From positions 64,515,372-64,579,371 of the forward strand of contig CM043953.1 of NCBI GenBank assembly GCA_014529385.2: DNA of 64,000 nt, written 5' to 3'. Positions 23,419-35,214 of this stretch are shown here, piece after piece. The position numbers were made by a program, and so were the translations under genes. This DNA is from Adiantum capillus-veneris. Lineage: Eukaryota > Streptophyta > Polypodiopsida > Polypodiales > Pteridaceae. Under the pieces are notes generated by a model. That model was not told the origin of the DNA, did no database searches, and saw nothing but the letters and a program-made list of their open reading frames with translations. The number at the start of each line of letters is the position of its first letter. Positions within the stretch are counted from its first letter, which is position 1.

Positions 23419-24782
23419 ATGGCACAAATAGATCCCACGAACTTACACCCTGCACCTGAGCATTTCAAATCCTACACCACGAACGAGCGTAAGGTTGTGT
23501 ACACGAAGATCCAAAGAATGCCTATCGATGGAAGTAATGGAGTCTATGATGGTCAAGGGATAGGTAAGGAAATAGAATTATCGGACTTACATGAGGAGTC
23601 CAGACCTGTTTTCATTGCCCAAGACCTTACTGAGACTGAAGAGGATATACTTAAAGAGCTTCTTAAAGAATTCAAGGATATATTTGCTTAGACATATCAT
23701 GGTATGAAGGGCGTTCCACCTTCTGTGGTGCAACACACAATTCCCATGATTAGCATTGTTAAACTAGTCCATTAACAAACATTTCCAATGAATCCTAAGT
23801 ATCCAAAGGTTGTTCAAGAAGAGATTTAAAAACTTGTCCAATGCAGTTAATGCAGACACTAGGAGAGATCATTATCTCTTGCCATATTCGGAACATGTGC
23901 TTGAAAGAGTTGCAGGAAAGGAAGCTTATAGATTTTTAGATGGATACTATGGTTATAATCAAATCACGATTCCACTAGAGGACCGAGCTAAAACTTATTT
24001 TATAACCGAATTTGAAGTGTTTGCATTTCGTGATATGGCCTTTGGCTTGACAAATGCCCTTGCTACATTCTAATGGTTAATAAACAGTGCATTCAAAGGA
24101 TATTTAAGATAGTTTTGCGAAGCTTTCCTAGATGACCTTTGTATTTAATCTCTTGAAGGAGGAATTATCATGTTTACGAAAAGTGTTTGAAAAGTGCAGA
24201 TTGTATCGCATCTCATTGAACCCTTTCAAATGCCAATTCTGGGTTAAGCATGGAGTCATTTTAGGGAATATAGTGTCCAAGAATGAGATTTTCACAGACG
24301 AAAGAAAAAGTAAAGCCATAGCCAATTTGCCACCACTACAAACTATAAGGGAGTTCAAAGATTCATGGGCCATGTTGGTTATTCTTGGCGGATTACTTTA
24401 AGCTTTTTTGAGATAGCTCGTCCATTGTACAAGCCTCTTATCGAGTTTCACCGGATTGAGGAGTGTGACCGTGCTTATGAGTTATTAAAAAAGGCCTTGA
24501 CAAGTGCCCCAATCCTACGGCTGCCCGACTAGAACGTAATTTTTCATGTGCATATTAACGCATCAAACTTTTCTATTGGGTGTGTTCTAACTCAACCACA
24601 AGAATATAGATTAGACTACCCTATTAGCTTTGCAGGTTGCCAATTAAATGACGCCGAGATGAACTACACCACAATAGAGCGAGAAGGTTTAGCTATGATT
24701 TATGTTGTAAAGAAATTCTGATATTACCTTCTTGCTACCAAGTTTGTGTTTTACGTAGACCATCAAGCCTTGTTGTATCTAG
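23419..24782 (+). pseudogene. Gypsy A reverse transcriptase and RNase H, broken
   Basis: The segment 23419-23691 ends in 'LLKEFKDIFA', a usual lead-in to gypsy RT. After a TAG, RT motifs follow in order: 'RDHYLLPY', 'FLDGYYGYNQI', 'FAFRDMAFGLTNALATF' (for [13 protein letters not shown]) and 'EAFLDDLCI' with the catalytic Asp pair near 24128-24140. RT thumb near 24170-24400 ('NPFKCQFWVKHGVILG'). RNase H: 'HINASNFSIG' and 'TTIEREGLAMIYVVKKF', then DHQALLYL at the break. At least five stops or shifts. Confidence 0.8.
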
Positions 24783-24944
24783 TACTCTATGGGCTTATCG
24801 CACTGCTTATAAAGTGGCCATTGATTGCACACCATTTAAAATGGTGTATGGTCAAGAAGTAGTAATGCCATGGGAGTTCGTCGTTCCTAGTCTTCGAGTA
24901 GCTTCTCAAGAAGGTTGGGATGGTAACCCATTCAAAGTCGCATG
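24783..24944 (+). pseudogene. Gypsy A integrase C-terminal remnant
   Basis: Directly after the RNase H DHQALLYL motif the reading jumps to 'WAYRTAYKVAIDCTPFKMVY', the conserved segment that follows the integrase catalytic core in plant gypsy elements. The zinc domain and the whole DDE core are therefore deleted. The remnant ends near 24944, where it is fused to the inside of the 3' LTR. Confidence 0.75.
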
Positions 24945-24945
24945 A

Positions 24946-25115
24946 TGGCTTCTTCCTCTCGGCACGCACATGGATTCCCTCAGTGGCAGCAGCAGCAGTT
25001 CAGGAGGTGAGTGACACACCAATGCGCAATCATAGAGCTTGTCTGTATGCGCAGGTTATGTGCTTATAGCCATATGGCTCACACACGGTCTTTCGCAAGT
25101 CCCCGATAGTTAACA
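24946..25115 (+). repeat. Gypsy A 3' LTR, 5'-truncated
   Basis: The last 170 bp of the LTR, matching 4184-4353, end TTAACA. The first roughly 374 bp, the polypurine tract and the integrase end are gone. The right edge is intact, as shown by CAATA at 25116-25120. Confidence 0.8.
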
Positions 25116-25120
25116 CAATA

Positions 25121-27227
25121 CAACGGGTTCAATAATGTGTTAATTGAGGTGGAAGTCATTCAACTAGAAATGATCCAATTGTATGACCTTACTCTCGAAG
25201 AGATAGATAGAAGAAAAGGTTTGTTCTCAAACTCGATGAGTGTCAAGTGGTCAAAGGGCAAAGGGAGGAGCACTTCAATTTGATGCTCATGAGTAGGACA
25301 CTCAAGGGAAAGGCACTACAAGCAGAAGAAGAAACGGAACATGTTATGGGAAATCCTTTAAAAAAACGAAAGCAAGAATATTACAGGGTGCAATCGGAGA
25401 AGAATATTTGGTGGCTAGCATCATGATGTGGTACTTCACTGATAGGCATCCAAAACAGTGTCCACCATTAAGGGAATAGACAATAGCTCAACTTGCCAAG
25501 AATAGCGGTGTTTACACTGAATGGCACTTTGGGGGGGGGGGGGGGGGGGGGGGGGGGGACATAAAAACACTTAAATGTATGTTGCAATGTTAAGGATGGG
25601 AAAAACACTCTTCCCTTTCTTTTATTGTTGCCATTCCAAAATGCACCAGAATCCCTGAGTCTTCAAAAGAGACCTACACATGGGAGAGAAAGCGCAAGCA
25701 GCAAGGTGCAAAAAAACTTAGAGCAATTAATGCACCAAAAGACATAGTCTTTGCAGAGTGGTTCAATAACACACTAAGCTATGAAATCACCAAGCCGACG
25801 AGGACTCGGATTGAAACCCAATTCTTGACATTCCACTTCATCAAGTGCACGTCTGTACATTTGCACTTATGAATTCTCTACAAGCTAATCATGCTCCATG
25901 TGAACTGCGCATGGAAGATGGAGCTTGTCCAAAGATAAGAGAGAGCAATTTGTGATATCGAGGAGATTCTCACTACCATAGGGCTCCATAGAAGAGTGGT
26001 AACGCTTATGCATGGCAAAAGAACCAAATGCCACTTAGAATAACCCCAACAAGATTTGCATGGGTGGCTCGAAAGCAAGGCATTTGCTTCTAAATCACCA
26101 TGATGTAATGAGCCACACAGAATTTAAAATTTGAAAGAAAGTATGTAATGTGACAACCAGAGAGGAAATAATGTGACAGGTCTTCTCAAGCGTCCACTAT
26201 ATGTATTATATGTACAGGGGCTATATTTTTTGGATAAGTACTTCACTCTCTTTCATTGTGGAGAAACCAAGGAATGGAAATGCACACTACCAAGGCATTA
26301 TATTTCAAGAATACACGGCATGGTGGTGCACAGTCCGGAGGAGCAACACTTTGCATGAGATTTTCAATAGGTTTTACAGAGCTCTAACCGGGAAGAAAGA
26401 ACAAAAAGTCCGTGGTAACTTGTCTCTCCAACAAAAAAAAATAATTCATGAAAGTAGTAAGAACGCCAAAGACAAGGGTACCTTGCATCCAATGCAAGCA
26501 AGGAGATGTGCAACTGGTTGATGGGTCACACGCAGTGTGGCTCCGTTGTGACCCCCAAGTCGGCAAACAATTTAGAAAAGTTGATTCATATGAATACAAA
26601 TGATATTGCACCTTCACACATTGTGTTGTTCAATCTATTTCTTTCGCCTATGTACTTATGAATGATCTAAATCATAAAAGGGCAAGCAAAACCAACGAGG
26701 ACAATCTCGACGGCTCAATGGGTCCGAAATTGCTTTGACACAAAGCGGGGATGCAACCAAGGTGGTATCGGGGGTTGGGTCAACAAGCAAGGCCTTTTTT
26801 GTATCTTTATCGACCTTGAACCACCACCACCACCACCGCGGGATTACCTTGGTGACCTTGTCGCTTTGTTTTGAGACGGTATTGGGCCACCCAAATCTCC
26901 AGGACCATTCTCATTGGTTTTGCAAGCATGCCAACCCATACTTTCAACAAAATGCTAACACACGTCATCTAACATTACCAACAAAGTTGAATATTTGAAA
27001 AAAAACGTTAATTTAACTAATAGAGATAGCATAAAATCAAAAAGTAGCGTGTTGTCTTACAATAAGAGGCTAGTTTCACCTTCCTTGAACCTATTTATTG
27101 AAAGCAGCTTAGCTATCAACTTCTCGCCTATTATTTTTACAATTTCACGAGGGCTTGTAATTCCTTGAGCACAATGGCCAAGAAAAGAGCAACTAAGGTA
27201 CATTTGTGGGCGGAGGTTGGGCCTCCA
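25121..27227. other. Unassigned sequence right of gypsy A
   Basis: No gene recognised. A protein-like reading at about 25650-25900 (Lys-rich, several stops) could be a decayed coding repeat, but I cannot name it. It contains a 28-base G run at 25531-25558. Confidence 0.4.
25531..25558 (+). repeat. 28-base G homopolymer
   Basis: An unbroken run of 28 G. Such runs are unstable, can form G-quadruplexes, and are also a place where sequencing read length is unreliable. Confidence 0.9.
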
Positions 27228-27585
27228 CACTATCTCGCACGGGCATGCTCAAATGGGATCGACGACTAAGGTGATCTGGACCGTCAGATGTGCATTTGGT
27301 TTGGTAAATTTGGGAAGAAAAGTAAATTCGGACAGGCTTGTAAATTCGGGTCGATACGTATCCCATGTCTCGAACCTCCGATCTCCCCGCCATGAGCCAT
27401 GTGCACTAACCACTACGCCCTCATGTGTACGTTGAAATATAGGCGATTCGAGTATATCATATTGTAAATATGGGCTGATTAATAAATTCGGGGCAACTTC
27501 AAATCTGACGGTCCATAATCGATGCACGTCGCCTTTTCCTCCTCCACCATTGATCCCATTTTGACCATGCCCATGTGATATAGTG
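27228..27585. mobile_element. Inverted-repeat (foldback/MITE-like) element
   Basis: The ends CACTATCTCGCACGGGCATG (27228) and, on the other strand, CACTATATCACATGGGCATG (from 27585) are imperfect inverted repeats. The match continues through 'tcaaatgggatc'/'tcaaaatgggatca' and again through 'tggaccgtcagat' on both arms. The middle holds a tRNA-like segment on the minus strand. No transposase. The 3-bp flanks do not match, so the family stays open; CACTA ends suggest a CACTA-type origin only weakly. Confidence 0.65.
27340..27428 (-). repeat. tRNA-like (SINE-like) segment inside the inverted-repeat element
   Basis: On the minus strand an A-box-like 'tagtggttagtgcac' (about 27399-27413) and a B-box 'ggttcgagacatgg' (about 27363-27376) stand about 35 bp apart, as in tRNAs and tRNA-derived SINEs. 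The fold is not that of an intact tRNA gene. Confidence 0.5.
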
Positions 27586-29870
27586 ATGAGGGGCATCGGT
27601 GGCAAGGGAGTCTTCGGACAAAACCGTGCTAAGTGCTCTACGCTTGATGAGCTTGTAAATTGCTAAAAACAAAAAATTCTGCTACGATTGCCTCCACAAA
27701 AATTTGATTTTGCATGAATGTAAAAGCCTTTGTCAAAGGGGTGTCATTAAAAACCCCTTCCATTTGATCAGCGAGCTTGGTTGGATTCTCTGCATTTTGA
27801 AGTCCCGCACAGGGCTGAAAATTGCAACCCTTCCCGCCCTTCCTTTGCTGCTAGCCCTGCACACGCCAGGCAAATTTATAATAGCCCTTCCAAAGGAAAG
27901 ACAGGTTGTTCGACTGGCCCTGCCCCAAGGAAGGGCATATTTTTGCAAGGCCTTCCTAGGGAAGGACAACCTTTCAAAATGCCCTGCGGAGATTAATCAT
28001 GTCAATTCTTGGCATTGGGACTTTTGGACTTGTACCTAGAGGATGTTCTCTATGGACTTTGAGAGTCACTAATGAGTATAGAATCTGATCTTGAAGGTTG
28101 TTCAAGCATGCATTGCCATGCACCTTAAAAAAAGTCAGGGTATACCTTTTAATATAGGGAATTCCAAGTATGCTTTTTAATATATGGAATTTTAACGCAT
28201 TGGGCAGACTATAGAGGCAACAAAGTGCGAAGATTCAAGTTCGAAGCTTGAACTTGAGAGTTGAACGTTCAATTGCTTGTGAGTTTTCTAATGAAGGCAT
28301 CAGGCTCGAGTGACGAGTCTCATCACTCGTCTCTCTCATCCACCAACTGCTGACACAGAGCTTCTATATCCAAGTTCCAACTGAGATGAGGAGGTTTGAG
28401 GGATTCCTTGTAATCAAGACTAGTGGTTTGGAAAAATACAGAAGGTAAGTACACTAGCGATTAACTCAAAGCATGGCTGAATAATGCCTCATTGAAAGAA
28501 ATTACGGAGAGAATAAAGATTAAGCACTCTGGATGCTCCACAATTTGATTTGCTATTCAAAATCTTTTAAAGCTGTTCTCAGATATCGATTGCTTCTTAC
28601 AAGGGCTCAGACTCACGATCAACTACAATCTCCAGATTCCAGAATTGCCTAGCGCTCTCCCATCATCCATGAACTGCAAGCTGCCCTCGAGAGTCCCTTG
28701 GGAAACCTCTAGGTTGTGAGTCCAACAACTCCAGAGTCTAAGATTGCAAAGGTCCTTCAAGCCTCAAGGCTCCTTCACGAATCATGATTCACATAGTGCT
28801 AGCCTCCTGGTTTATTAGGCATGCTCCCAAAGCCCATTTATATGAACCCGTACTTATCACCTCATCGTGTTTAAGATGGCACCATGTTTTATGATTAGGA
28901 TGCTACAATTTATGTTGTTATATAATATTATAAGAATCTTATTTTTTGCCATTGGTGATTCTTAGGGGACGAGAACGACTTAGAGGGAACTTGGAAGCTG
29001 GAAGCTCGAAGAGATGTCTACCCTAGCTTCACAGAGAGAATAGTGATAGTGGGAACTTCATGAGCTGAACAATCGAAGGTCTGTAAGTTAAGAGGAGACT
29101 CTTCATGGTTACAATTCTAGCAAAGGACACATCCTAACAAAAATCAATGTCGTCACCACAACTGCATCGCAGGACATTTCAAGCTCCAAGTATTTGCATA
29201 TTCCATTTACAACTTATTTCTACTTCTCTTGCTCATTGTGTATCTTGTAGAAAATGATTTTTAGTATTGCTACGCAATGTTTTCAAAGTGCACCCTTTCT
29301 CATTGTACTTCAGAATTTTCTTTGAAAACACGTGTGAAAGTTTTGGATTTTGGTAAAGCTTTCATTGGAAGGGCATGGAAAATTTTGCCCTTCATTTTGA
29401 AGGTCGAAATGCCAAACAACCCTTCCCATGGGATGGACACTTTTGAAAATTTCCCTTCCCTAGGATGGGTAAGGGTGCCCTGCAATTTTCAAGCCTGGAA
29501 CTCCCGCATACATTGCAATAATAGGAGAGGGATTTCTTGTCATGCATCTCAAAAGCACATGCGATTTCCGGGTCTCAATGGAGTTTTCTTGGCTCTTTTA
29601 ATTTTTTCAAGCTTGATTAAAAAATAGCCAAATAGAGGAGTGCCATGTTTACAAAAATGTTAAGCTTGCAAGAGTTTAAATAGTAGGGATCAAACTTATA
29701 CGTTTAGGCAATATATACCTTTTCTATTTTGTAAAATGGTTGAAAAATGCGAAATTTCAATATCATAGCCATTTTTTATAGGGTCCTCTTCTACGGTCAT
29801 CAATGGCCCACCCGCAAAAAGTGAGTTAAAGTCAAAAACATCCTACCATCATTATTCCTCTTTCAAAGCT

Positions 29871-29872
<2 letters not shown>

Positions 29873-29915
<43 letters not shown>
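29873..29915. repeat. (CT)n microsatellite
   Basis: About 21 CT units, no interruption. Confidence 0.9.
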
Positions 29916-29919
<4 letters not shown>

Positions 29920-30853
29920 ATGGACCTCAGTTGCATGCTGATGGTCAAAAACTTGGTGGTTTGGTACCAAATAGCCGCGAAATACCTGCCTATTTTCTTT
30001 CCTTTTGCAAATGCTGGAAACTTGTTGGGGGAAAATGAGAGGTTTTGGATTCCGACGTGGTGAATGCAGAGCACGTGGAGCTTCATGTTTGTGTGCAAGG
30101 GGATGGTACTCGGGGTATCATTGCCAATGATGATTGAACCTTAACAAGCCTTCGAGAATACTTGGCCCTCCGATTTGAATTGAGAGGTGACTACATTTTT
30201 CTCCTAATTGGGCGCTCTATGTGGAAGAGAAAGAAGAGTCCCATAATGTGTAAGGAAAGTCATTTTCCAAGGTGCATATTTGTAAAATATCCCATTGTGA
30301 TATAATCTCTACTATGATTGATGAAAAAAATATTGATCTCACAAGGCCAAAAAAGCGGACGGACTAAAACATAACGCATCCAATCTTCTTCATGAGATTG
30401 ATGCAAAAGAAGAGACGTTGATTGAGCAAGAAGATGCCTCTATGGCCTTGGTGCTACTTGGTGATGTACCGTTGAGCAAGAGGAAGATAGATTGATGGAA
30501 GGGGAGGAGGTTAACAACCTCGCACGCTGTACCGTTACGTACATTTGTGGTCTTTAGAGAATGAGTACACACGTGCGCGCGCGCACAAAAATGTATCTAT
30601 TTGCATTTCTTTTAGTGTGCATATATGTATACTTCTATGGTTTTAATATATGTAGTGGCATATGTGCAATCCTGTAAGGAAGAGAGTGGACTATTAGAAT
30701 ATCACTTTTATATGAAAGATTACATATATTAGTGGGTATGGGAGGGGAGAAGAATAAGAGAATGAAAGAGGGGGAGAGAAACTTTTTTTTTTTCTTGTTA
30801 ACTTAAATTTTCCTTCTTCCTTCTCTTCCATCAACAAAATAGAATTGAAAAAA

Positions 30854-30854
<1 letters not shown>

Positions 30855-30925
<71 letters not shown>
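30855..30925. repeat. Compound (GT)n(GA)n microsatellite
   Basis: About 17 GT units run straight into about 18 GA units, followed by a purine stretch 'gggaaggggaagggggaggg'. The same compound order occurs at 4075, 34271 and 35368. Confidence 0.9.
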
Positions 30926-30927
<2 letters not shown>

Positions 30928-32642
30928 GTCAGGGAAGGGGAAGGGGGAGGGGGAGGGGCCAGTGTAGAAGAGAGAGCCAGTGTTCAAGAAAGGTTTGCGT
31001 TAGCTTAACTAAGCAGGTTGAAATCCAAATTACTTGGTTTCAAACTGGGGTAAAGAAAGAGAAGGTAAAAAACACTTCTTTACATCTTTTTACAAGAACT
31101 TCTAGCTGGTGTGCATGCTCATGCAACCTAGTTGTGCATGCTTTCGAGTTGTTTCTAGTGAAGTAGATATGCTTGATTTTTTAATAAGTTTCCTCTATCA
31201 ACTGTCATCCACTTTTTCTTTAGTCGTTTCATATCCACTTTAATGGCTTATACAAGTTGTGAGTAGGTCTGTATCCATGTCTCATTAAGAGGAATCAACC
31301 AAGATACCTAACTTGCAAAAGCAAAAGAGGGAGCAAATTTGGGGTTTGAAGGGTGGCAAAATACCCCTCTGATTTGTGGAAAGCTAATATTTGTGCCCCC
31401 ATAATGTCATGTCCCTTTACAATTGTTTATTCTTTTGTGAAGGCTTATTAAAGCTTTGTGAGAGATTACACAATAAGTGTAGGTCTTATGCTTTATATAT
31501 GTTGTGCATTGATGAATTGAAGAGGGTCTTCTTCATCAAGAGTCTACCGTTTTATCGTTATGTTTAGGATGCATTACGAAATGCATTAAGGAATCTAAAA
31601 CTATTATTGATCTTGAAAATAAAATAAAATAAAAACAATAAAATAAAAAACACATTGAAAAACTAAAATAAAAGAATATTTTGATGCCTTTATAAAAAAA
31701 ATAGATGTAGTTCTTTTTTGCATTGTTCAGAAGACCTATGATAAGCATAGAGAATAATAAAACCATTTAACAACTTAATGAAATGAATCTTTCAGAAGTC
31801 CTTAAATGAATGGATTCTTTACAAATCATAATATTTTAAAAAAAATGAATCAATAATTTAGATCATGGACCAAACTTTTATGAATACTCTTTAATCCTTT
31901 GTTCTCTAAAGTCTTCTCAGCATGCCAAAAAGAGGAAAGCAGTGTCGGGGAATAGCATTTAAAAGGACAATATTTCTTTGTTTTCAAGACTTTTAAGGCT
32001 CTCTTGCGGGACATATGTCAAACAATTAAAATTGAACAACCTTCACCCATATGGATACTAAGGCTTTTAGTAGTCCAATAATGTCTTAGATAAATATTGA
32101 TGACGCAAGTTGATGATGCTTCTTAAGCTATCAATCATTTACAAGTATTTCCATGGGAACATAGCCTTGCATGACTTTAATCAAAAGAAACTTTAAAGCT
32201 AAGATTTTCCTTTTATGTCAAATATCAAGAAGACAGATTACAACCATCCAAAAATAATCTCACAAATTTAAGGTTTCATAATCATATGAGGGGAGCCACC
32301 TAGAAACTTGAGGGTAGCCACCTAGAAACTTCAATAAGATATGTAGAGATTGATTTGCTTGTCTTGCATCAAGTTGTAGATGCAACCATCCTCAGCAATC
32401 AACTAAGGCGTGATAATAGATTATGGAACTCAAAGCACTCCACTCTCGCCCACATCTTCTACAGCAGCACCATATGCAACAATGGTGGCATACATCACCT
32501 CTTTTGGAGGGTGTGTACAAGCTCAGTATCTACTTAATTTGAGAGGCTCAAGGCATGTGCTAACTCGGACCTTTTCCAAAACACGGCATTTTCAACACAT
32601 GCTCTACATTTTATCGACCCTTGCATTGGCATGCACTAAAGA

Positions 32643-32644
<2 letters not shown>

Positions 32645-32693
<49 letters not shown>

Positions 32694-34100
32694 AATGATA
32701 TATTAACGTCTTCAAAAGGCCAAAATGACCTATGAGACCAATCCATTACAAACTTGTGAATTTGGTACCGTGTCAGAGTACCCAAAAATAAGAGAGATAC
32801 TAAAATGATTCTAGAAGTGCTACTAGCTGTAATTATGTGGGGTATGTGTGACCACTCATACAATGGGTGCCCAATACAAGAGAAAGATACAATGGGTGAT
32901 AGATCGATCCTCATATGTACTCTAGATGTCGAGATAGTATGGCTCAAATCCTCCGTTGTAGTCTCCATCGATGTTGTGAAGCTCCTCTCCTTAGTAGTGG
33001 GCGTCTCGATCTCCCTAGCTCCAATGCTCGGTCAATGAGAGTACCGCGGGTGTGAGTATGAACTGAGCTTATCAGTGGTGGTTGCTCCTCTATCTAACCA
33101 ATGTTTGGTGTGATGAAATCAGTAATATGTCTCTAGGATCGTCTCTCTCCACATCTCCTCGGTAAACTATCTCTGTATTTGTGTAACTCAAGTAGATACA
33201 TGCCAACACATCTCTGGTCCTGATAGCTCATGGCTCTCGAGAAGGGTCCAAAGCCTTGAATAGACAGTGGAAGCGACCCCGTATCTCATAATACATTGTG
33301 CATTGACATATATAATGTGTCTCCGTCTGCGGCTCTGTATGGCATATGCGGCTAGCTGCTAGTATCCCTCTGAATCTAGTGTGAAGATGTCCATATCTAA
33401 CCAATGGCACACCGTAACCCATAATAGAGATGTGTATCCATATAGCTCGGTCAAATCACAAATCCATCCCCTGTGAGTTGGAGAAGATGCTCTCTGTAGA
33501 AAGCCATCTACGTGCCCAACTCCTATGTCGGCTCTATCCATGTCCTCCATGCGTTCGGGGTTCTTGGTTCTGAACTTGCGAACACGTCCTCTCCAATCCT
33601 CCCAAGGCCGCATACGCTCTGGTCAGACTGTTGCTCTCTTCAAAGAAAACTTTGGCCCAATGAAGACTACCCCAAGATAAGTGTATGCATCTGCGTACTC
33701 CGTAGTCTCTTGAAAAACAATGGCCATCTTTACCATCTCATTGGTAAAGAAGGTACTCATAGATGGGCATGGCTCAGGAGGATCTTGAAGGGGTGTCTAT
33801 CCAAGGACCATATATAAGGATGTTGCATACTGATCCCACACATCAAGAGAAGTAATCAATGGGTGCTCATGAAAGAAGCGCCATGCCTCTCCTCAATCTC
33901 TACTCAAGAACAATTGGTATAAGTCTATCCATTTGAGCTAGGGATGCTCGCTTCTTCCATCACACAAGGCGCCTAAAGGCTATCCGAGATTGTATGTGAT
34001 TGATGACCCCTAGGAGAATCTCTCTCTAAAGTTGTGCTCTCGTCTCTCTACACTCCTTGTCATACCATTTATTCTAAAGGATAGTCCCAAGACGGCATCT
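32645..34100 (-). pseudogene. LINE retrotransposon, 5'-truncated 3' part of ORF2
   Basis: Read on the minus strand, with frameshifts and stops, the order fits the C-terminal half of a plant LINE ORF2. Near 34020-34070 is 'WYDKECRETRAQL'. Near 33690-33750 is 'YTYLGVVFIGPKFSLKRA', the post-RT segment typical of non-LTR elements. Near 33255-33300 is 'YYEIRGRFHCLF' after a Cys-containing 'THYICQCTM', the usual LINE C-terminal Cys region. Near 33190-33220 is 'YQDQRCVGMYLLEL'. A 3' untranslated part of about 480 bp ends in (CT)n (plus-strand GA at 32647-32690). RT catalytic motifs are missing, so it was 5'-truncated on insertion or later broken. Family assignment rests on remembered motif patterns. 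Confidence 0.65.
32647..32690. repeat. (GA)n tract, the (CT)n tail of the LINE
   Basis: About 22 units, placed exactly at the 3' end of the minus-strand LINE. Confidence 0.85.
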
Positions 34101-34108
34101 CTGATTAG

Positions 34109-34110
<2 letters not shown>

Positions 34111-34149
<39 letters not shown>

Positions 34150-34268
34150 AGAGGAGGAGGATTTTTTTAACAAGATAGGAGCAATACCAAGAGACGTCAT
34201 AGACCTATGCAACCAGCCTTGAGCTCAAGGCCTTTTACTGATGAGGGAATCAAAATAACCAATCCACT
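34111..34268 (-). repeat. CT-tailed tRNA-derived SINE, copy 2
   Basis: On the minus strand: 'ttggttattttgattccctc' head, B-box-like 'aggccttgagctcaaggc', then 'ggtctatgacgtctcttgg', 'tatcttgttaaaaaaatcc' and a CT tail (plus-strand GA at 34111-34146). The same block order occurs in copies at 2184-2375 and 55858-56018. Its tail abuts the 5' break of the LINE. Confidence 0.6.
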
Positions 34269-34269
34269 A

Positions 34270-34270
<1 letters not shown>

Positions 34271-34319
<49 letters not shown>
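34271..34319. repeat. Compound (GT)n(GA)n microsatellite
   Basis: GT units run directly into GA units at the head of the SINE copy. Confidence 0.85.
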
Positions 34320-34320
<1 letters not shown>

Positions 34321-35020
34321 ATGCTGTACTGGCATTCAAGGGATAGCTACTTGAAGTAATTACATGCTTGAAGGGGCTCATAATAGTAGCATTGTCATGT
34401 GCACATGTCATCTACACCAACAGGCGACTAACTTGGCATTAATGTTGCATTAAAATTCCTTTTCAAAACAATCACCACAAATCTTTCTTTATTACAAACA
34501 TGATTCCCAATAAGGATGTTTCACAACCACAATAACAGTAGCAATCAACAATCCATTGAAAGAACGTCGATCGGCATAGATAGTAAAGCTAAAAGTAAAC
34601 CTCAAGCCCCTCACCAATTAGAGAGAACATAAGTTTTGAATCATGAGCTTCCAAGTTGACAGTACAATTGTCATCGAAACTTGTATGGGAGAGTGGCCAC
34701 CACTCTTATTGAAAAACCGTAGGCTTTGGCATTTAATTTAACCAACCTGATTGGCGATCACTCGAGTGCGGTATCATACTTTACAGCATCCATGCAACTG
34801 TACATGCAGCATTCCGACCCGGCGCAGGTCTTCAAACACCAACACTCGAAAGCAAGCACTGTGTAAAGGGCTTTTTGTACAAGACATATTGACTAGAAAG
34901 CTCTATCAATTGCAAACCAAACATTGTTTCCACATTCTCTTCAATATACCCATTGGCACCATCAAATTCACTGCAATTCACCGCTGAGCTGAGTCTTTCC
35001 TCGCAAAGCATGTGTTGCTA
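34320..35020. other. 3' flank of the OB-fold gene
   Basis: On the minus strand this follows the stop codon at 35021 and should hold the 3' untranslated region. No clear AATAAA is seen; 'aaattaaatgcc' near 34735 is a weak candidate. No other gene seen. Confidence 0.4.
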
Positions 35021-35214
35021 CTACTGCTGCTCAGCCACATTGACCAATTCATACTCCACAAGTGATAAGTTGTTGTCTTCCTTCACAGAGAAATTTGCAG
35101 GTTCTGTCACCTCGATTCGGCCCCATCGATCAACAGCAAGGCGCATAGAGCCGCGAAACATATCAATTTTTGCATTCCTCAATATTAGAGTGGTTCCAAG
35201 TTTGAAATGATCAA
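35021..35214 (-). other. Exon 2 of the OB-fold gene
   Basis: Starts after a T-rich tract and CAG (minus strand), begins with the two bases that complete a Val codon, and runs to TAG at 35023-35021. The amino acids on both sides of the join (NEQ-VDHFKLG) follow the family pattern without gap. Confidence 0.92.

Larger units (their letters stand above)
27586..32400. other. Gene-poor stretch with simple repeats
   Basis: I find no recognisable gene. Two related, oppositely oriented Gly/Pro/Phe-coding-looking patches (about 27790-27990 and 29340-29515) share 'gaaaattgca', 'accctt' and 'ggaagggcat' modules and may be an old inverted repeat pair. The rest is AT-rich unique sequence plus the microsatellites at 29873 and 30855. 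Confidence 0.45.
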
